DNA of 64,000 nt from Icerya purchasi (GCA_039619475.1 CM077115.1:28781083-28845082); one strand, 5' to 3'; shown: positions 13,167 through 24,674, numbered from the stretch's first letter. Translations and numbers: made by a program. Notes: a model not told the origin generated them from the sequence alone.

Positions 13167-13355
13167 TAAAGATGGTACTGGGGTCGCTCCGTCACTTTTT
13201 CTCATCTCTTTTTTGAATGTATCGGCCCCCAGTTTGTATTTCAGACTAAACTAAATGAAGTGACTCTATCACCGGAACAACTTCAGATTGCTCGTAAGGA
13301 TCAAGACTACGTTGCTTTCCCTGAGAATTCGGAAAAAACAACTAGTAAAACGTAA
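13167..13355 (+). pseudogene. Coding-like fragment, possibly a LINE C-terminus
   Basis: A 60-odd codon frame ends at a TAA at 13,353-13,355. It contains SHLFFECIGPQF followed by LSPEQLQIARKDQDYVAF, a protein-like composition unusual for this window. HLFFEC resembles the 'HLFfeC' zinc-knuckle segment near the end of LINE polyproteins, but the rest is not recognised. It has no start codon context and no clear splice sites. A host exon cannot be excluded. Confidence 0.3.
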
Positions 13356-15340
13356 GGTCGGGGGGTGTCGTGAAATCTGTAACGCGCAAAAATTCTAATG
13401 AAAATCCGCTTTTTTTTTTTTTTTTTTACAATTTCGTTGACTTCCGGTGCCCTGGCATTGCCAGTAAAATTATTCGTAACTAATTTCGCGTGAATTGTAA
13501 TTTTTAACATTCTAAGTATAAACTAAAATGTCTTTAAAAATTAATCTGGAATTAATTTTAAAAAAACTAATTTTATAATTTTAATATTTTTCCGTAGGCA
13601 GCCAAAATATCCTTTTCAATCTCGCTTCCCCTCCCTGGGGGGGAGGGGGGCTCACCCTTAAGCCAACTAAAAGAGAGAAGTTCATTTTTTTCGAGGCTTC
13701 GACTTTTAGTTAAGTTCTCGAAAAAGGCGTACGCGTACCGCTTATTACGGCTGTGTAAACATTACGCATGTACGTGGTACTTATAAATAATTTTAAAAAA
13801 TTTTCTCTTATCATTACGGTACTACTTGGATAAGGTTTTGGTTTTTTTGTTTTCTTTTTATTATCTTAATTGACATGTAATAATTGTAAATAATTTTTTT
13901 TTATCGCACAGTCCTACTTTTTTAATGATAAAGGCCGAGAATAACCGATGAAGAAGAACATTATTACCTTCTTCCCCCATTTCATGACGAACGGCTTGCT
14001 TTTGGTTTCGCAAATTGTATGTATTTCTCATCGATCAGCCGGTTTAAAGGCACCTTTTGAATACTTCTTTGTTTAAAATTTTCTTTCCTATCGCTGCTGT
14101 GAGTGATTATCGTTCTACATTTGAGTTTATTTATTGCCAAAATTTACTTCAGGGAATTGAATACTTTTCCTTTCTCGCATTTCTATGATTATTACGCAAA
14201 TTCTGCTATGTATGGAGCCCCAGTCTCATAAATCATCACCATGTTCGATCGATCCGGTAACTCCAACCTTTTTTTATCGTAACATATCTTACAGATTTTG
14301 AATTAAGCCGCAGTATGATTTTACGATTATTTTACTAAATGCTTTAAAAACCTTACCCCACTCGTATTTAGAATAGAAATGGTTTTACACGGAAAGATTG
14401 AACTCTCCCGATAACAAATAAAACTCACTTGTGACGCAATAACTAACTCTTAAAAAAATCTCTCGTTAAATGTTCCAAATCACCTATATGCAGTGTATAC
14501 TACTGCTTATTATACCATTCGTCATTTCTGTTTTACCCATCATCTGTGTAAACTACAATTCTTTACCGTAGTCTACATACCAGTCTACCTTATGGCACCT
14601 TACTGCTATCGTCGTCTTTTATGCCTAACTCTACTTCAAATGTGTTTTAAAATTTTATAATTGATATCCTAAAAAAAAAACGCAATTTACAAATTAAATC
14701 CTAATAAAAAAGAGAACCGAACAGATATTTGACTTGTAGGAAACATGTTTCTGATGGTATTTTCCAGCTCTCGAATTTCACGATAATACCCTATTCCCAG
14801 GGGGTCTGTATAGAAAAATATTCGAAATTCATTAGCGGTCAAGAAATTACTTTTTTACATTCGTTTTGTATGAATCGATCTCTACATCGCATCATCAGGT
14901 CTTCGATAGAGTCCTACATTGTATACATAATTAGAGTATAAGTTGACTTTTACTGTTCTTACTTAGGAAGTCAATTACCTTATACAAAACATCTTTGTGC
15001 GTTTAATTCTACATAACTCTTGGTAAAGTGCTATTTTTTCTCACCCTGTCTTTGGACCTAAAAATTAGTACGATCGAGATATAACTTTCGTCATAGGGTA
15101 ATCGAAGGTAAAAAAATCATTCACAAAATATTTGGTAAAAATATGTAGCCATACACGAAGCGGCGTATAAAGGTCATTTATTTTTACAGCAGCTATAACA
15201 TTAAAAAGACGGTTTTATTTAAAGATATTTAAATAATAACATTAGAAACCACTGTAAAGTACTTTCCTCACGAGCGGGTTAAAAGACGTTATAAAAAATA
15301 TATTTTATATTAATGGCTATGCCATTTTCACGCCAGGGGT
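13356..15340. other. A/T-rich DNA without a recognised gene
   Basis: A C-then-G-rich patch near 13,630-13,650 and many T runs are visible. The frame 14,729-14,941 has no domain. Confidence 0.45.
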
Positions 15341-15344
15341 CATC

Positions 15345-15532
15345 AGGGAAGGTGTCCTGTCCCGAAATTTGTCCCATATATAAGACTTTAATGCGATATT
15401 AGCTCTCCTACATCATCTCGTGGTGAAAATTGGAACTTATCAGAAAAAGTGTCCTGTCACGAAAACTGATAAAATGGTTTTAATGCTATATTAGCGCCCC
15501 TACATTCCCTGATGGTGAAAATTGGAATTGAA
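15345..15532. repeat. Imperfect tandem duplication, two ~97-bp units
   Basis: GTGTCCTGTC starts each unit (15,352 and 15,449). Both units continue with a CGAAA-rich part, TTTTAATGC, ATATTAGC, a CTCCTACAT/CCCCTACAT box and GGTGAAAATTGGAA. The spacing is constant at about 97 bases, so this is a two-copy tandem repeat with scattered substitutions. Confidence 0.8.
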
Positions 15533-15652
15533 AGATTTTTTCCGTCAAACGGCGTAGCCAATGAAAAAGTTTACTCTTCTATAAGAATTAGAGAAGAACT
15601 ATACCTGGAGATGAAGGGGCCTTGCCCCATTCCGAGGCCCAAAGGGGCGAGT

Positions 15653-15695
15653 TTTATATATATTTATATATATATATATATGCATATATATACAA
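15653..15695. repeat. (TA)n microsatellite
   Basis: TA repeats with CA and TTTA interruptions. They give the YIYIYIY end of the small frame at 15,512-15,715, which is not a gene. Confidence 0.85.
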
Positions 15696-16231
15696 AGAAA
15701 AAATATATACAATAATTAAACTGCCTTTCAGCCACGTACAGAATTGAACCCCGATGACCTTTTTCAGCTGCGGTGCTTTAGTGAATTGAACGTATTATTT
15801 TTTACTTTCTTTTAAATAAAAATATAAATTATGATGTCCAAAAGATAATACTAATTTCATTTAGTTTTCGAGAATACGTATAATTAGAATTTTTCTTTTA
15901 ATTTCGTTTTTTCAAACGACACACAACCATCGTATCACTCGTTAATATCAGCACTTAAAAAAGACTAAAATTAAAAAATTAAAAATATAATCCGTTGTCT
16001 GTAAGTTTTAGTAGGCTTCTTGTTCTCATAAGTAGCTGGATGTGTATAATCTTGTCAAGAAGCGGAATGTGTGTAAGTTAGCTGCAAGGAACTGAAAATT
16101 ATCCTGTCTTACTGCTCGAGTACCGGAGAATAAATTCCGCTGATTTTTTTAATAAAGCTCATTTTTCGTTTTTTTTTAAAATTTAGATTACGTAATTAAT
16201 TTTGCTTAAAATACTCTCGAATTTCTAATAA

Positions 16232-16260
16232 AGACTAATATATATATATATATATATACA
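16232..16260. repeat. (TA)n microsatellite
   Basis: A near-perfect TA dinucleotide run, about 180 bases beyond the splice donor of the NRF-like exon on the minus strand, so probably intronic. Confidence 0.85.
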
Positions 16261-16436
16261 TTGCCTTCTGTGTATGGAGGCGTACGTCTAGAGCAATTTC
16301 GAACTACTCGTTGATGTATATTGTCGAACTTTCAAACTGAAACGCTTATAAATTCGAATAGTTCCGCAGAATTCTATCGTTATCCGACACAGTAGCACTC
16401 GTCTTTTTATTTCTTAGAATACTACAATTTACTTAC

Positions 16437-16908
16437 GTTGAACTGCCCATAAAGTTTGATTACGCAAATGCAGCCGATAAGAGTCCACTTGTCTTTGGCA
16501 TTCCGCATTTTCTCTGGCCGTTACTGAGAAATCCTTTAATCCCTCTTCGAACGGATAAGAAACCCACTTAGCGTCAATGGACGATTTAAAGGCGCCTGCT
16601 TCACTGGTCGAACTGCGAATCCTGCCGGTCCGACGGAAGTTCGTCGTGTTACTGATCCGCATGACCGATGCCCTGGGTCCTTCCGATGTCGTATTCGCCG
16701 TTCCGACAGCAATGTCCACCATTGCGGCGATCGTCTTGTTCGACGATTCGAGCAAATGCTCATCCGTCACGTTGTATAGAAACTTGGAGACGACGGCTTG
16801 CGCAATAGACAAATTTTGCTGCCCTTCCTGAAGAGGGCTCGGCGCAGCAGGGTGCGCCGAAAAAATCGGAAGAACGCACAGGAAGAACGCGAATTTAACG
16901 ATCATCAT
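16437..16908 (-). CDS. NRF-domain protein (nose resistant to fluoxetine type), first coding exon
   Basis: The exon encodes 157 residues and one extra base. Residues 1-18 are a hydrophobic signal peptide (MMIVKFAFFLCVLPIFSA). Then comes a Ser/Thr-rich spacer with N-glycosylation sites at about N32, N46, N57, N72, N87 and N150. The end, around Cys137 to Trp154 (ECQRQVDSYRLHLRNQTLWA), has the Cys-x(n)-Tyr-x(n)-LWA pattern that opens the NRF domain. In this family the secreted NRF domain precedes a multi-pass acyltransferase-3 domain. The exon ends at a good donor, CAAC|GTAAGT, right after the LWAVQ motif. The start is the first ATG, directly before the signal peptide; a second ATG follows at codon 2. 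Downstream exons should lie below 16,437 but I could not find them. The antisense frames at 16,577-16,831 are shadows. Confidence 0.75.
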
Positions 16909-17700
16909 GATGAAACGAAAGAATCTCTTCCGAAAGCCAACTGGGTAAAGCCCTTAAGTTAACCTTAGCGCCGTGTACACCAGTGCAGCGCGGTTCGCTT
17001 GTAAAATGTTCTCAGCAAACTTAATCTCTACGCACAATGCCGAGAAAATTGCTGTCTGAGAGAACAAGTCAACTTACATCGGTTGCGGGTCCATCGAATC
17101 TCGTCCGTTTAAGTGACTAATCGAAAGATAATAATAATTATAACGACATTATACCGCATACATCGGCGCATAGCCGTTAGGGCGATATATAAAATAACTC
17201 CCCTAACAACAGAAGGAACTAGTTGTACAACTGGTTTAACGATAGTTGTGCGTCTGTGTGCGCCATGCGTACATTTCTTATTTTTCCTTAATGAACTGGT
17301 AATGTCAACTGCAGAGCTGACGTTAAATTGTCCTACCGCACCCGGTCTAAATAAATTCGTACAATTTTCCTTTCCCGATTTTCGTTGCAAGCACGCGGGC
17401 CAGCGCGCACACACGAAGAAATCTTTTATTACCGTACCATTTCGGAGCCGTAATTTAATTGAGAGAAATTTGGACGGAGCAGTGCGAACTGCTCGGGAAA
17501 ACACGTGCAGCAAACGGTGCACGCTGATCATTTCGAAGTCTAGAAATACCGAGGCGAAGAAAAATATCGTCGAGCGTTTTCTAATTTAAAATTCGGAATA
17601 TTTTGCAGTCGGAATCGATTCACGTGACGTGTAAATCGTTTCACGCGTTTTCGGTTGCGCCCACTTCGAAAATTTATTGAACTTAAATTAGGAAATACCT
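16909..17700 (-). promoter_or_regulatory. Likely 5' UTR/promoter region of the NRF-like gene
   Basis: This stretch lies directly upstream of the NRF-like start codon and is less A/T-rich than its surroundings, with many CpG dinucleotides. It holds two E-boxes with the CACGTG core (17,502-17,507, and inside the palindrome TCACGTGA at 17,620-17,627) and a short palindrome AGCAGTGCGAACTGCT near 17,479. No TATA box or initiator is convincing. The two long opposite-strand frames here (17,109-17,531 minus, 17,113-17,589 plus) look like by-products of low stop density. Confidence 0.4.
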
Positions 17701-18420
17701 AAGATTTGCGAAATTTTCATCATTTTTCTCAATTTCTCGAAGGCTGCTCATCAAATTACTTCGCAAACGCTCTACGGCGAATGTTTGGCCGGCCGAAAAT
17801 TCTGCCTGACTTCACTGACTCTCAAAGTTACTTCAGATAATGACTTCTTTTCATTTATCTACTATTCCGGCTATTTCTGAGTCTATTGACCTTGAGGCTA
17901 TCTAAATGTCTATATCCTATAAAGCATAGGCTCTGTGCGCCATTTAATCGCAGTGAGAACATTCATTTTATGTAACTTGTTTAATATTCAAAATTTTATG
18001 ATCGCCGCTAGCTTACTCTGTATTACAATTTGAACGCCTGCAAAATTTTCTCCGCCAAACGGAGGGGAAGGGAGGATTTACGTATTTTAATTATGCGGAA
18101 AAGACTTCGCCGATTAATTTTTAAAGAATTTTCAGCATAAAATTTATAATCAACAAATTTTTTATAAAAATTACGTTAATAATGTTATAATAATTCACGC
18201 AAAATTAGTTACGAATATAATAGATTTTTTATTAGTAACTAGAACTGATTTTATTTTTCACCAGTTTTCCGCATTTTTTTGCAAGGAGAGTAACGGCCTG
18301 TACTGGCCTTCCTCCGCGGGTGGCCACTATTTTAATCCGACAACGCTTACGTTCACGGCAGTTCTATACGCAACACTTGATGCATAAATTAAACTTTCCA
18401 AACAGTTTTGAAACGAACCA
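17701..18420. other. Unassigned A/T-rich DNA
   Basis: No frame, repeat boundary or RNA gene could be supported here. Confidence 0.4.
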
Positions 18421-18435
18421 AAAATAAATAAATAA

Positions 18436-18467
<32 letters not shown>

Positions 18468-18468
18468 G
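18436..18468. repeat. (TA)n microsatellite
   Basis: TA dinucleotide run with one CA interruption. Confidence 0.85.
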
Positions 18469-18565
18469 TAACTCGGCCATTTTGGCCTCGCAAGGGGTTC
18501 TTGATCCCTCTTGCTTACATTTCTGTTTCTTTCTCTTCTACACTTTGTATAAAATGATCGAAATT

Positions 18566-18734
18566 TACAACGTAATTCTAAATCGGTCCATATGAATATA
18601 ATAACATAATCGCAAAAATCCTATCCTAACATTTAACTTTCATTACATAAAATTAGGACATTTTTTCGTTACATAAAATAGTGACATTTTTTGTGACAAA
18701 ATCTAATAGGGGCTGGCCTAAGAATTACGTTGTA
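18566..18734. mobile_element. MITE candidate, 14-bp TIRs and ATT target duplication
   Basis: The left end TACAACGTAATTCT and right end AGAATTACGTTGTA are perfect inverted repeats. Both ends are flanked by the trinucleotide ATT (18,563-18,565 and 18,735-18,737), as expected for a 3-bp target-site duplication like that of PIF/Harbinger elements. The interior is about 140 bases, non-coding, with two GACATTTTTT-type boxes. A truncated relative with the same CTAATAGGGGC-GGCCTAAGAATTA end lies at 18,910-18,978. Confidence 0.6.
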
Positions 18735-18829
18735 ATTAATATATATTTATTTCACGTTTTTTGACGAATACTCAATTTTTATTCACTAATTTTCATCATG
18801 AATCGGTAAAATCGGTTTATATAAATATG

Positions 18830-18908
18830 AGTTATGCGCGAACAAAAATAAAAAAAAAAAAAACATACGTGACGGACGTGTATCTCCTTTTTTTTTGAAA
18901 GTCGGTAA
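18830..18908 (+). repeat. Partial copy of the GAAGTCGGT-ended insect repeat
   Basis: An A-rich stretch is followed by ACGTGTATCTCCTTTTTTTT and then GAAAGTCGGTAAAAA, matching the 3' boundary of the copy at 11,072-11,325. Confidence 0.5.
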
Positions 18909-18909
18909 A

Positions 18910-18978
18910 AATTAAAATATAACAAACGTTACCTAAAATTAGAACATTTTTTCTAATAGGGGCCGGCCTAAGAATTAA
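18910..18978 (+). mobile_element. Truncated copy of the 18.6-kb MITE
   Basis: ACCTAAAATTAGAACATTTTT and CTAATAGGGGCCGGCCTAAGAATTA match the right half of the element at 18,566-18,734. The terminal ACGTTGTA is missing; the copy runs directly into a (TA)n array. Confidence 0.55.
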
Positions 18979-18981
18979 TTA

Positions 18982-19032
<51 letters not shown>

Positions 19033-19130
19033 TATATATATATATGTATGTACATATGTATATATATATATATAAATATATATATATATATGTATGTATG
19101 TATGTATGTATATATATTATATATATATAC
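18979..19130. repeat. Long compound (TA)n/(GTAT)n microsatellite
   Basis: About 150 bases of TA repeats containing two internal GTATGTA blocks. The block TATATATATAAATATATATAT appears twice, so part of the array has itself been duplicated. Confidence 0.9.
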
Positions 19131-19299
19131 AAGGAAATAAAGATGTATCCTGCATTTATGTAAATAAATAAATAGGCAAATCCTTTTTAAATAAAAAAAT
19201 CAAAAATTTCACCCGTCAACTTTTCATAACTGATTGCAATCATGTTTAATTTTTAATCACGCACCTAATGTTTGCAACTATATAAATTATAGATGGTAA

Positions 19300-19524
19300 A
19301 AGTAAAGCAAGTTTCATACATCCTTAATAAGGCATCGTGAATTTAAGCTTTTCACAATGGTATTAAGCCTAATGGATCTAAAGAGAATATTGGAGACAGT
19401 TCCTTTCCTGGTATAACTAATAGCCAATTTCAGATTAGGTATATACCTGCGAACGAGACAAGTTTCGAAAACTTATGAAACCTCTGACTTGGTAACCAAG
19501 CATCTATCCATAGCGCGCTACCAC
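19300..19524 (-). mobile_element. tRNA-headed SINE family A, copy 1
   Basis: Read on the minus strand, the element starts near 19,520 with GGTAGCGCGCTATGGATAGATGC, then TTGGTTACCAAGTCAGAGGT, and continues through ATACCTAATCTGAAAT and ATATTCTCTTTAGATCCATT to ACTTGCTTTACT near 19,301. The order and sequence match the copy at 51,959-52,237. The heptamer TATAGAT on both sides may be a short target duplication. Confidence 0.75.
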
Positions 19525-19529
19525 CATAT

Positions 19530-21245
19530 AGATAAACGATGAATTATTACAAGATGTTTTAGAAAAAAACTATATGAAAACATGTTAAAACATTTCTTCG
19601 GTATCCTCTCTCGCGAATAATCGGTACAGATAAAAATCGGTAATAGCTTGTTTACAAAGCGAAACCTCTTACAGTTTTATTGAAGTGCCGGAAACTTCAC
19701 GATATATGCTTTAGTCAATCGATTTAATAAATCTCTTAACAGACTTAAGAGCCGTTTCGTGTTGTTTTATTGTTTTTTCTCGCATTTTCCAGAATAATTT
19801 GGTATAACGTGTTAATACCTTTCTCAACTCGCAAAAAATCCAGTTTATTTTGAAATATCCTTTACGAATTAGAATCTCCCGATTTTCGTTGTAGCTTTGT
19901 CATGTCAATTCGAAAAATCACACTAAAAATAAACGCATTAAGAATATGAATGAAATATTCTTCCGTAAATTAACTTAATCCGGACCGAGTATAGTCGCAA
20001 TCAGTCGAATTATTTAAATGTCGATGTTCCTTCAGCGTAAATGGAATTATTTTAAATGAATCGTTAACAACGCATACCGTCGTAGGCACACGCGATACCG
20101 ATGTAAAAGCGCACCCGGAGACTTTCTAAGGCAGTAATTCCCAAAATAGATTCGGCGGAAGAGGGTCCCCCTAGGTTCCGCAAAAATATAATCAGGTTGA
20201 TTGCCGCCAAACCGGAAACCGAAAATAAATCGAAAATTTTGTTATATAAAAATGAAAATAATCGAAAGATACGAAAATAAATTTTTGATAAGGGGAAATT
20301 GTTTAAGACGAAAAATAAGACTGTTTTTTAATTATTTTCAATTGTTTAAAATACGCCGTCGATCAAAAATTAACCCAATAGCGTGGTGAACTTCGAATAC
20401 CGAAGTGTAGTTAGTGCATAGACTGTATCTATTGTAAAAATATATTTACAATTAAAATGTTAAAATTATTTAAAATTATTGTAACGTAAATTACAACTCA
20501 TTTATATTTATTATATTAGCTTGGAAAATTATTGTTTGGTATGTATTTCGGAATTTTATTAACGTAACTTTATTTATCGGGGAAGTTTCCTCTCGATGCA
20601 GATCTTTGTTCAAAACATGAAACCTAAATTTAATCTGTTGTTCTTGTAATGATGAAGTTGAGTATAATGCTCGTCGGAAAACAAGAATGTGCTACGGCGA
20701 TTATACTTGATACATCTTATTGTTGTGTTTAGTTTACTATTCTGTTGTACGCGGTTACATTTAAGTACTCGGGTTCGCTGATAGCGGTATCTTTTAAATG
20801 TCGGGTTTCGATTCGTTTGCCGATCGTCGTGGATGTACTTCTTGAATCTAGTCTGTTGCTTTTCTTGATCGAGAAGTTTGCTGCAGCATCCCTAACTTGC
20901 TATCGATCTGTAGCGTGTTCGGTTTTCGGTTATATTTGTTTTAAAGTCTTGTAATTTCACGTACAGCTGTCGCAAGTTATAAACAATAACAGTAGAAACA
21001 AAAAAAAACTAAATTCTTCCTTTAAAATTTGCCTTTAATTGTTCCGCTAAACGCGACTTTTTCTAACGAGCATCTATTTTTATGACGAATAAACATTTAT
21101 GATTTTATTGACACCATATGGAGGATATTAAATTTAGCCAGTCATAATTCATTTAAATAAATTTTTGAAAGTCACTGATTGCTTGGTGTAATTTATACGT
21201 TAATTGTGTTTCGTAAGCAAGGTATTTCACTTTAATCTGTAGATA
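19530..21245. other. A/T-rich DNA; possible hAT-type end at about 20,131-20,190
   Basis: CAGTAATTCCCAAAATAGAT followed by a GGGTCCCCCTAGGTTCCGC box resembles the CAGTG/TCCCAAA ends of hAT transposons, but I could not find the partner end. Small frames at 20,201-20,389 and 20,745-20,954 have no recognised domain. Confidence 0.35.
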
Positions 21246-24118
21246 GTTTTGCCTTTAATATCAGTCGCGAAACCTTCAGAACCTTCCGTTGTAACCCTAC
21301 GACTGAAAATTTTCTCGCTCACAAACGGGCAAATGCGAGAGCTAGGTTTATATTGAAATCCACGAAGAAGTCCTCTTGGAAAAATTTCTGTGCCAAGTTC
21401 TCTAGAACTACTCCTCTTTCGCAGATTTGGAAAATGGCCAGAGCTTTCAAATTCCCATCCTCTTCTCGCCCTTCCACCTTCAGTATCCCCGACGATAGCC
21501 TTTTTCCTTTTATTGATTCCGTCGCTCCAGCTTATGTTCCTTCTTTTGATGAATTATACTCTTCTTTTCCGGAAAATTCTCCTCCTCACTTCCTAACTTC
21601 GGCTTTCAATTTTAATGAATTAAAGTCTGTTCTCTCCAAATCGTCCAGCCCTACTCCAGGGCTTGACGGTATACCCTATCTCGCCCTTAAAAACCTTTCT
21701 GAACAATCCCTCAGTTTTCTTCTTAGTCTTTTCAATTCCTTCCTTTCAAAGGGTATAACTCCTTCCTCCTGGAATTCTTTTATCGTAATTCCCATTCCTA
21801 AGAAAAATTCTTCCCTACGTCCTATTTCCCTGGCATCCTGTATTAGAAAACTATTTGAGGGTATGCTCAACAAGCGCCTTGTTTGGTGACTAGAGCATAA
21901 TAATATATTCCCTATTAATATGTTCGGCTTTCAGTCTGGTATTGGCCCTTCTGATTGTGTTAGTCTTTTCGTTTCCCACATATACAAATCTTTTATCCAA
22001 AAACATTTCACCCTAGCTTCCTTTATTGATGTTTCCTCTGCTTTTGATAATGTTCATCTTCCCACTCTAAGAGATAAAATGACGGCAATTAATATCCCAA
22101 TTAAATTCTCTTCCCTTATTATCAATCTCATGTCGAATCGTTCTATCCACTTCTCCTCTCCATCTCTCAATGCTCCAAGAAAGGTTTTCCGAGGTCTTCC
22201 TCAGGGTTCCTCCCTCAGTCCTACTCTTTTTAACATCTATACTATCAGTATAGCTTCTCTTCGTTTAAATTCCTATTCCTTATTCTTTGCGGACGACATT
22301 CTCCTATTTTCCTCGTCTGAGGATGTTTTAGCAGCCTATGAAGCACTCAGTTCATCGCTCATTGTGCTGGAACATTCTCTCTCCTTAATTAATCTTTCAA
22401 TTTCTCCCTCTAAGTCTTCTTATACTATTTTTACCCTCCGTCCCTATAATCCTGCTTTGGTCAACCTATCCTTAAACAATGTATCTCTTTCCCGTGTTAA
22501 TTGCTTTTGTTATCTCGGTGTCTTTCTTGATAGTCGTTTGTCCTTCTCTGAACACATCAAATATCTTTCTGCTTCCACTATTAAAAGGTTAAACTTGCTG
22601 AAAGCCCTGTCGCCAACTAAATAGATCGGCGATCATCCCTATATTTTTATTTCTCTTTACAAATCTATTATACGCTCCAAATTTGATTATTGTTCTTTTA
22701 TTTATGGTAGTGCGTCCAAGACACGTCTTTCCAAACTAGATGTACTTCAGAATTCTTGCCTTCGTCTCTGTCTTGGCGCTCTTAAATCCTCTCCAACCCC
22801 TGCTATTCTTGCTGAATCCAATTCGTCACCCCTATCCATTTGTACATCTTATCTAATATCGTTTCCTTGTTAAACGTCTTCCTCTCGCATCCTCTCTACT
22901 CTTGTTCAGTCTTACCTTTCGATTTATAACAGCTGGCGCTTCACTCCTAGCAAAACCCCTATTCTGGCTTTTATTTCACATCGTCTCGGTTCATTTTGGC
23001 CGTATATTATCTCGTTCAATAATCTCCCTTATTTTTCCTTCGACTTAGCTGACATCTGTCATCCTCCTAAGGTATTTATCCTCCCCTCATTTGCAAAAAA
23101 TCTCCCCCAAGCCGTAATTAAACAGGTATTTTACAGCACTATCAATTCCCTATTTCCCTCTCATGTTACCATTTACACGGATGGTTCGAGGGGGCCTGGT
23201 GGTGTTGGTGCTTCTTTCATCCTTCCTGATTTTAACCTCTCCGATTCTTTTCGACTTCCTTATTTCTGTCCTATATCCATAAACGAATTATTGACTATCC
23301 TACGTTCTATTATTTTCATTTCCTCGAATCAATTTTCCTCTAAGTTTTTAATTATTTCTGACTCTTTGAGCGCCCTTCAGGCCATATCCTCTCCCCTTCC
23401 TGATCATTCGTGTGACTTTGTTATCCTCCGTATACGTTCACTCATTCACAATCTTTCCTATCTCCATTCAGTTAATATTGATCTGCTGTGGGTCCCTGGC
23501 CACTCGGGCATATTTGGCAATGAAGCGGCTGATTCCTTGGCTCGGGCTGCTGCTGCTTTCTCTCGTCTTTTTTTTAAAAAAATTCCATCCGTTAACCTGC
23601 TATCAGTTTGTAAAAGCTTTCATATCTGATTTTGGTCGGATACCTATGTTTTTTCTTTTTCCAACAATTGTTCCTTTTACCTGTCAGTCCAGCCTACTCT
23701 TCCTTCATATTCATGGTTTCTTTTGCATCCCTCCCTTCGTCGTTCTGATGCGCTTTGGCCATTCTTTGCTGCCTTCCTCCAGATTTCGTTTCTCCTTGAT
23801 TTCTTCTCCACACTGTCCTCTCCATTCGGATGATGCAATTATTTACGACGCCGATCATGTGTTCTTCCAGTGTTCATCCCTCTCCGTGGAGCGTTCTGCT
23901 TTATATTCTTATTTGCTTAAGCTTGGACTTCCTACCCCTTATTGTGCATCCTATATCCTGTCCTTTCCTTCCCCACTAATTATTCCTGCTATTTGTTCCT
24001 TTTTAGTTAAAATTTCTGATCGAATCAAAATATAACCGACTTCTTTCCTTACCTTTTGTTTCTGGGTAAAGGTCCTTGGTTGACGAGCCCAAAAAAAAAA
24101 AAAAAAAAAAAAAAAAAA
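21246..24118 (+). mobile_element. LINE with reverse transcriptase and RNase H, 5'-truncated long copy (copy 2)
   Basis: One frame runs through almost the whole element. It starts with an ARARF...SWKNFC segment that precedes LINE reverse transcriptases. The RT domain holds SSPTPGLDGIPY, VIPIPKKNS..RPISLAS, FGFQSG, SFIDVSSAFDNV, GLPQGSSLSP and the catalytic FADD (22,286-22,297). The RNase H domain holds YTDGS (from about 23,171), SDSLSALQA and WVPGHSGIFGNEAADSLA (about 23,486-23,545). A zinc-knuckle-like C-terminus ends in ISDRIKI, then a short 3' UTR and poly(A). In-frame stops are TGA 21,887, TAG 22,622 and TAA 22,871; a frameshift and small deletion lie after 23,600. RT plus RNase H places it in the I/R1/LOA group. 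ORF1 and the endonuclease domain are missing. It is inactive but fairly young. Confidence 0.9.
21267..23628 (+). pseudogene. LINE polyprotein (RT-RNase H) with three in-frame stops
   Basis: The coding part of copy 2 in a single frame. The first two stops sit where a Trp is expected or plausible: RLVW-stop-LEH, probably TGG to TGA, and SPTK-stop-IGDHP, TAG. Both FADD Asp residues and the RNase H YTDGS Asp are intact. After about 23,600 the coding sequence continues in another frame (206 codons up to the stop at 24,033-24,035). The endonuclease half is absent. It reverse-transcribes its own RNA in active relatives. Confidence 0.8.
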
Positions 24119-24674
24119 GATTATTTTTTTGGCAGATAGTAGATAGTCATTTAATTCATTTGTGAAAATAGAACAGAAGAGCGGAAGACGAAAGGATTCG
24201 GAAAAATTTTAATTGGAGAGAATAAAGGAAGCTCCGGCACCACCAAACCCCCTAGAGCTATCAATGCAGCTGAGTACATGAGAAGGAAAGAGGGAACTGA
24301 TAGTGCTGTGAAATTCCTGTTTAATAACCGCCTGGAATATGGACCTGGAGGAAATAGAAAGAAAACTTACATTTTGGGAGGGTGTGAGAGATCAACATAA
24401 TTAAAGGAAAAGTAAGGGAGATTTTTACTAAAAATTATACGGGACGAAAAATAACTAAGACGACGAGAGATAAGAGCTAACATGGGAATTATATTAGAAG
24501 CAAAGCGTCAGTTTCTGGCGATGGAAATGTAGGAAGGGAAGTGACGTTGGTGAACATTTAGATACCAAAAAAAAACACACAAATCTAGGTCTGAACACGA
24601 AACTATATTTTAGCTCATAAATGTTTATTATTCATTTTTATAATTTTTAACAAATAAAAATAGTATTATCTTCC

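Noticed and set aside
17109..17589. Two long frames on opposite strands (140 and 158 codons)
   Set aside because: They cover the same DNA, show no domain, and lie in a CpG-richer upstream region where stop codons are rarer. Neither has splice or start context that would favour it.
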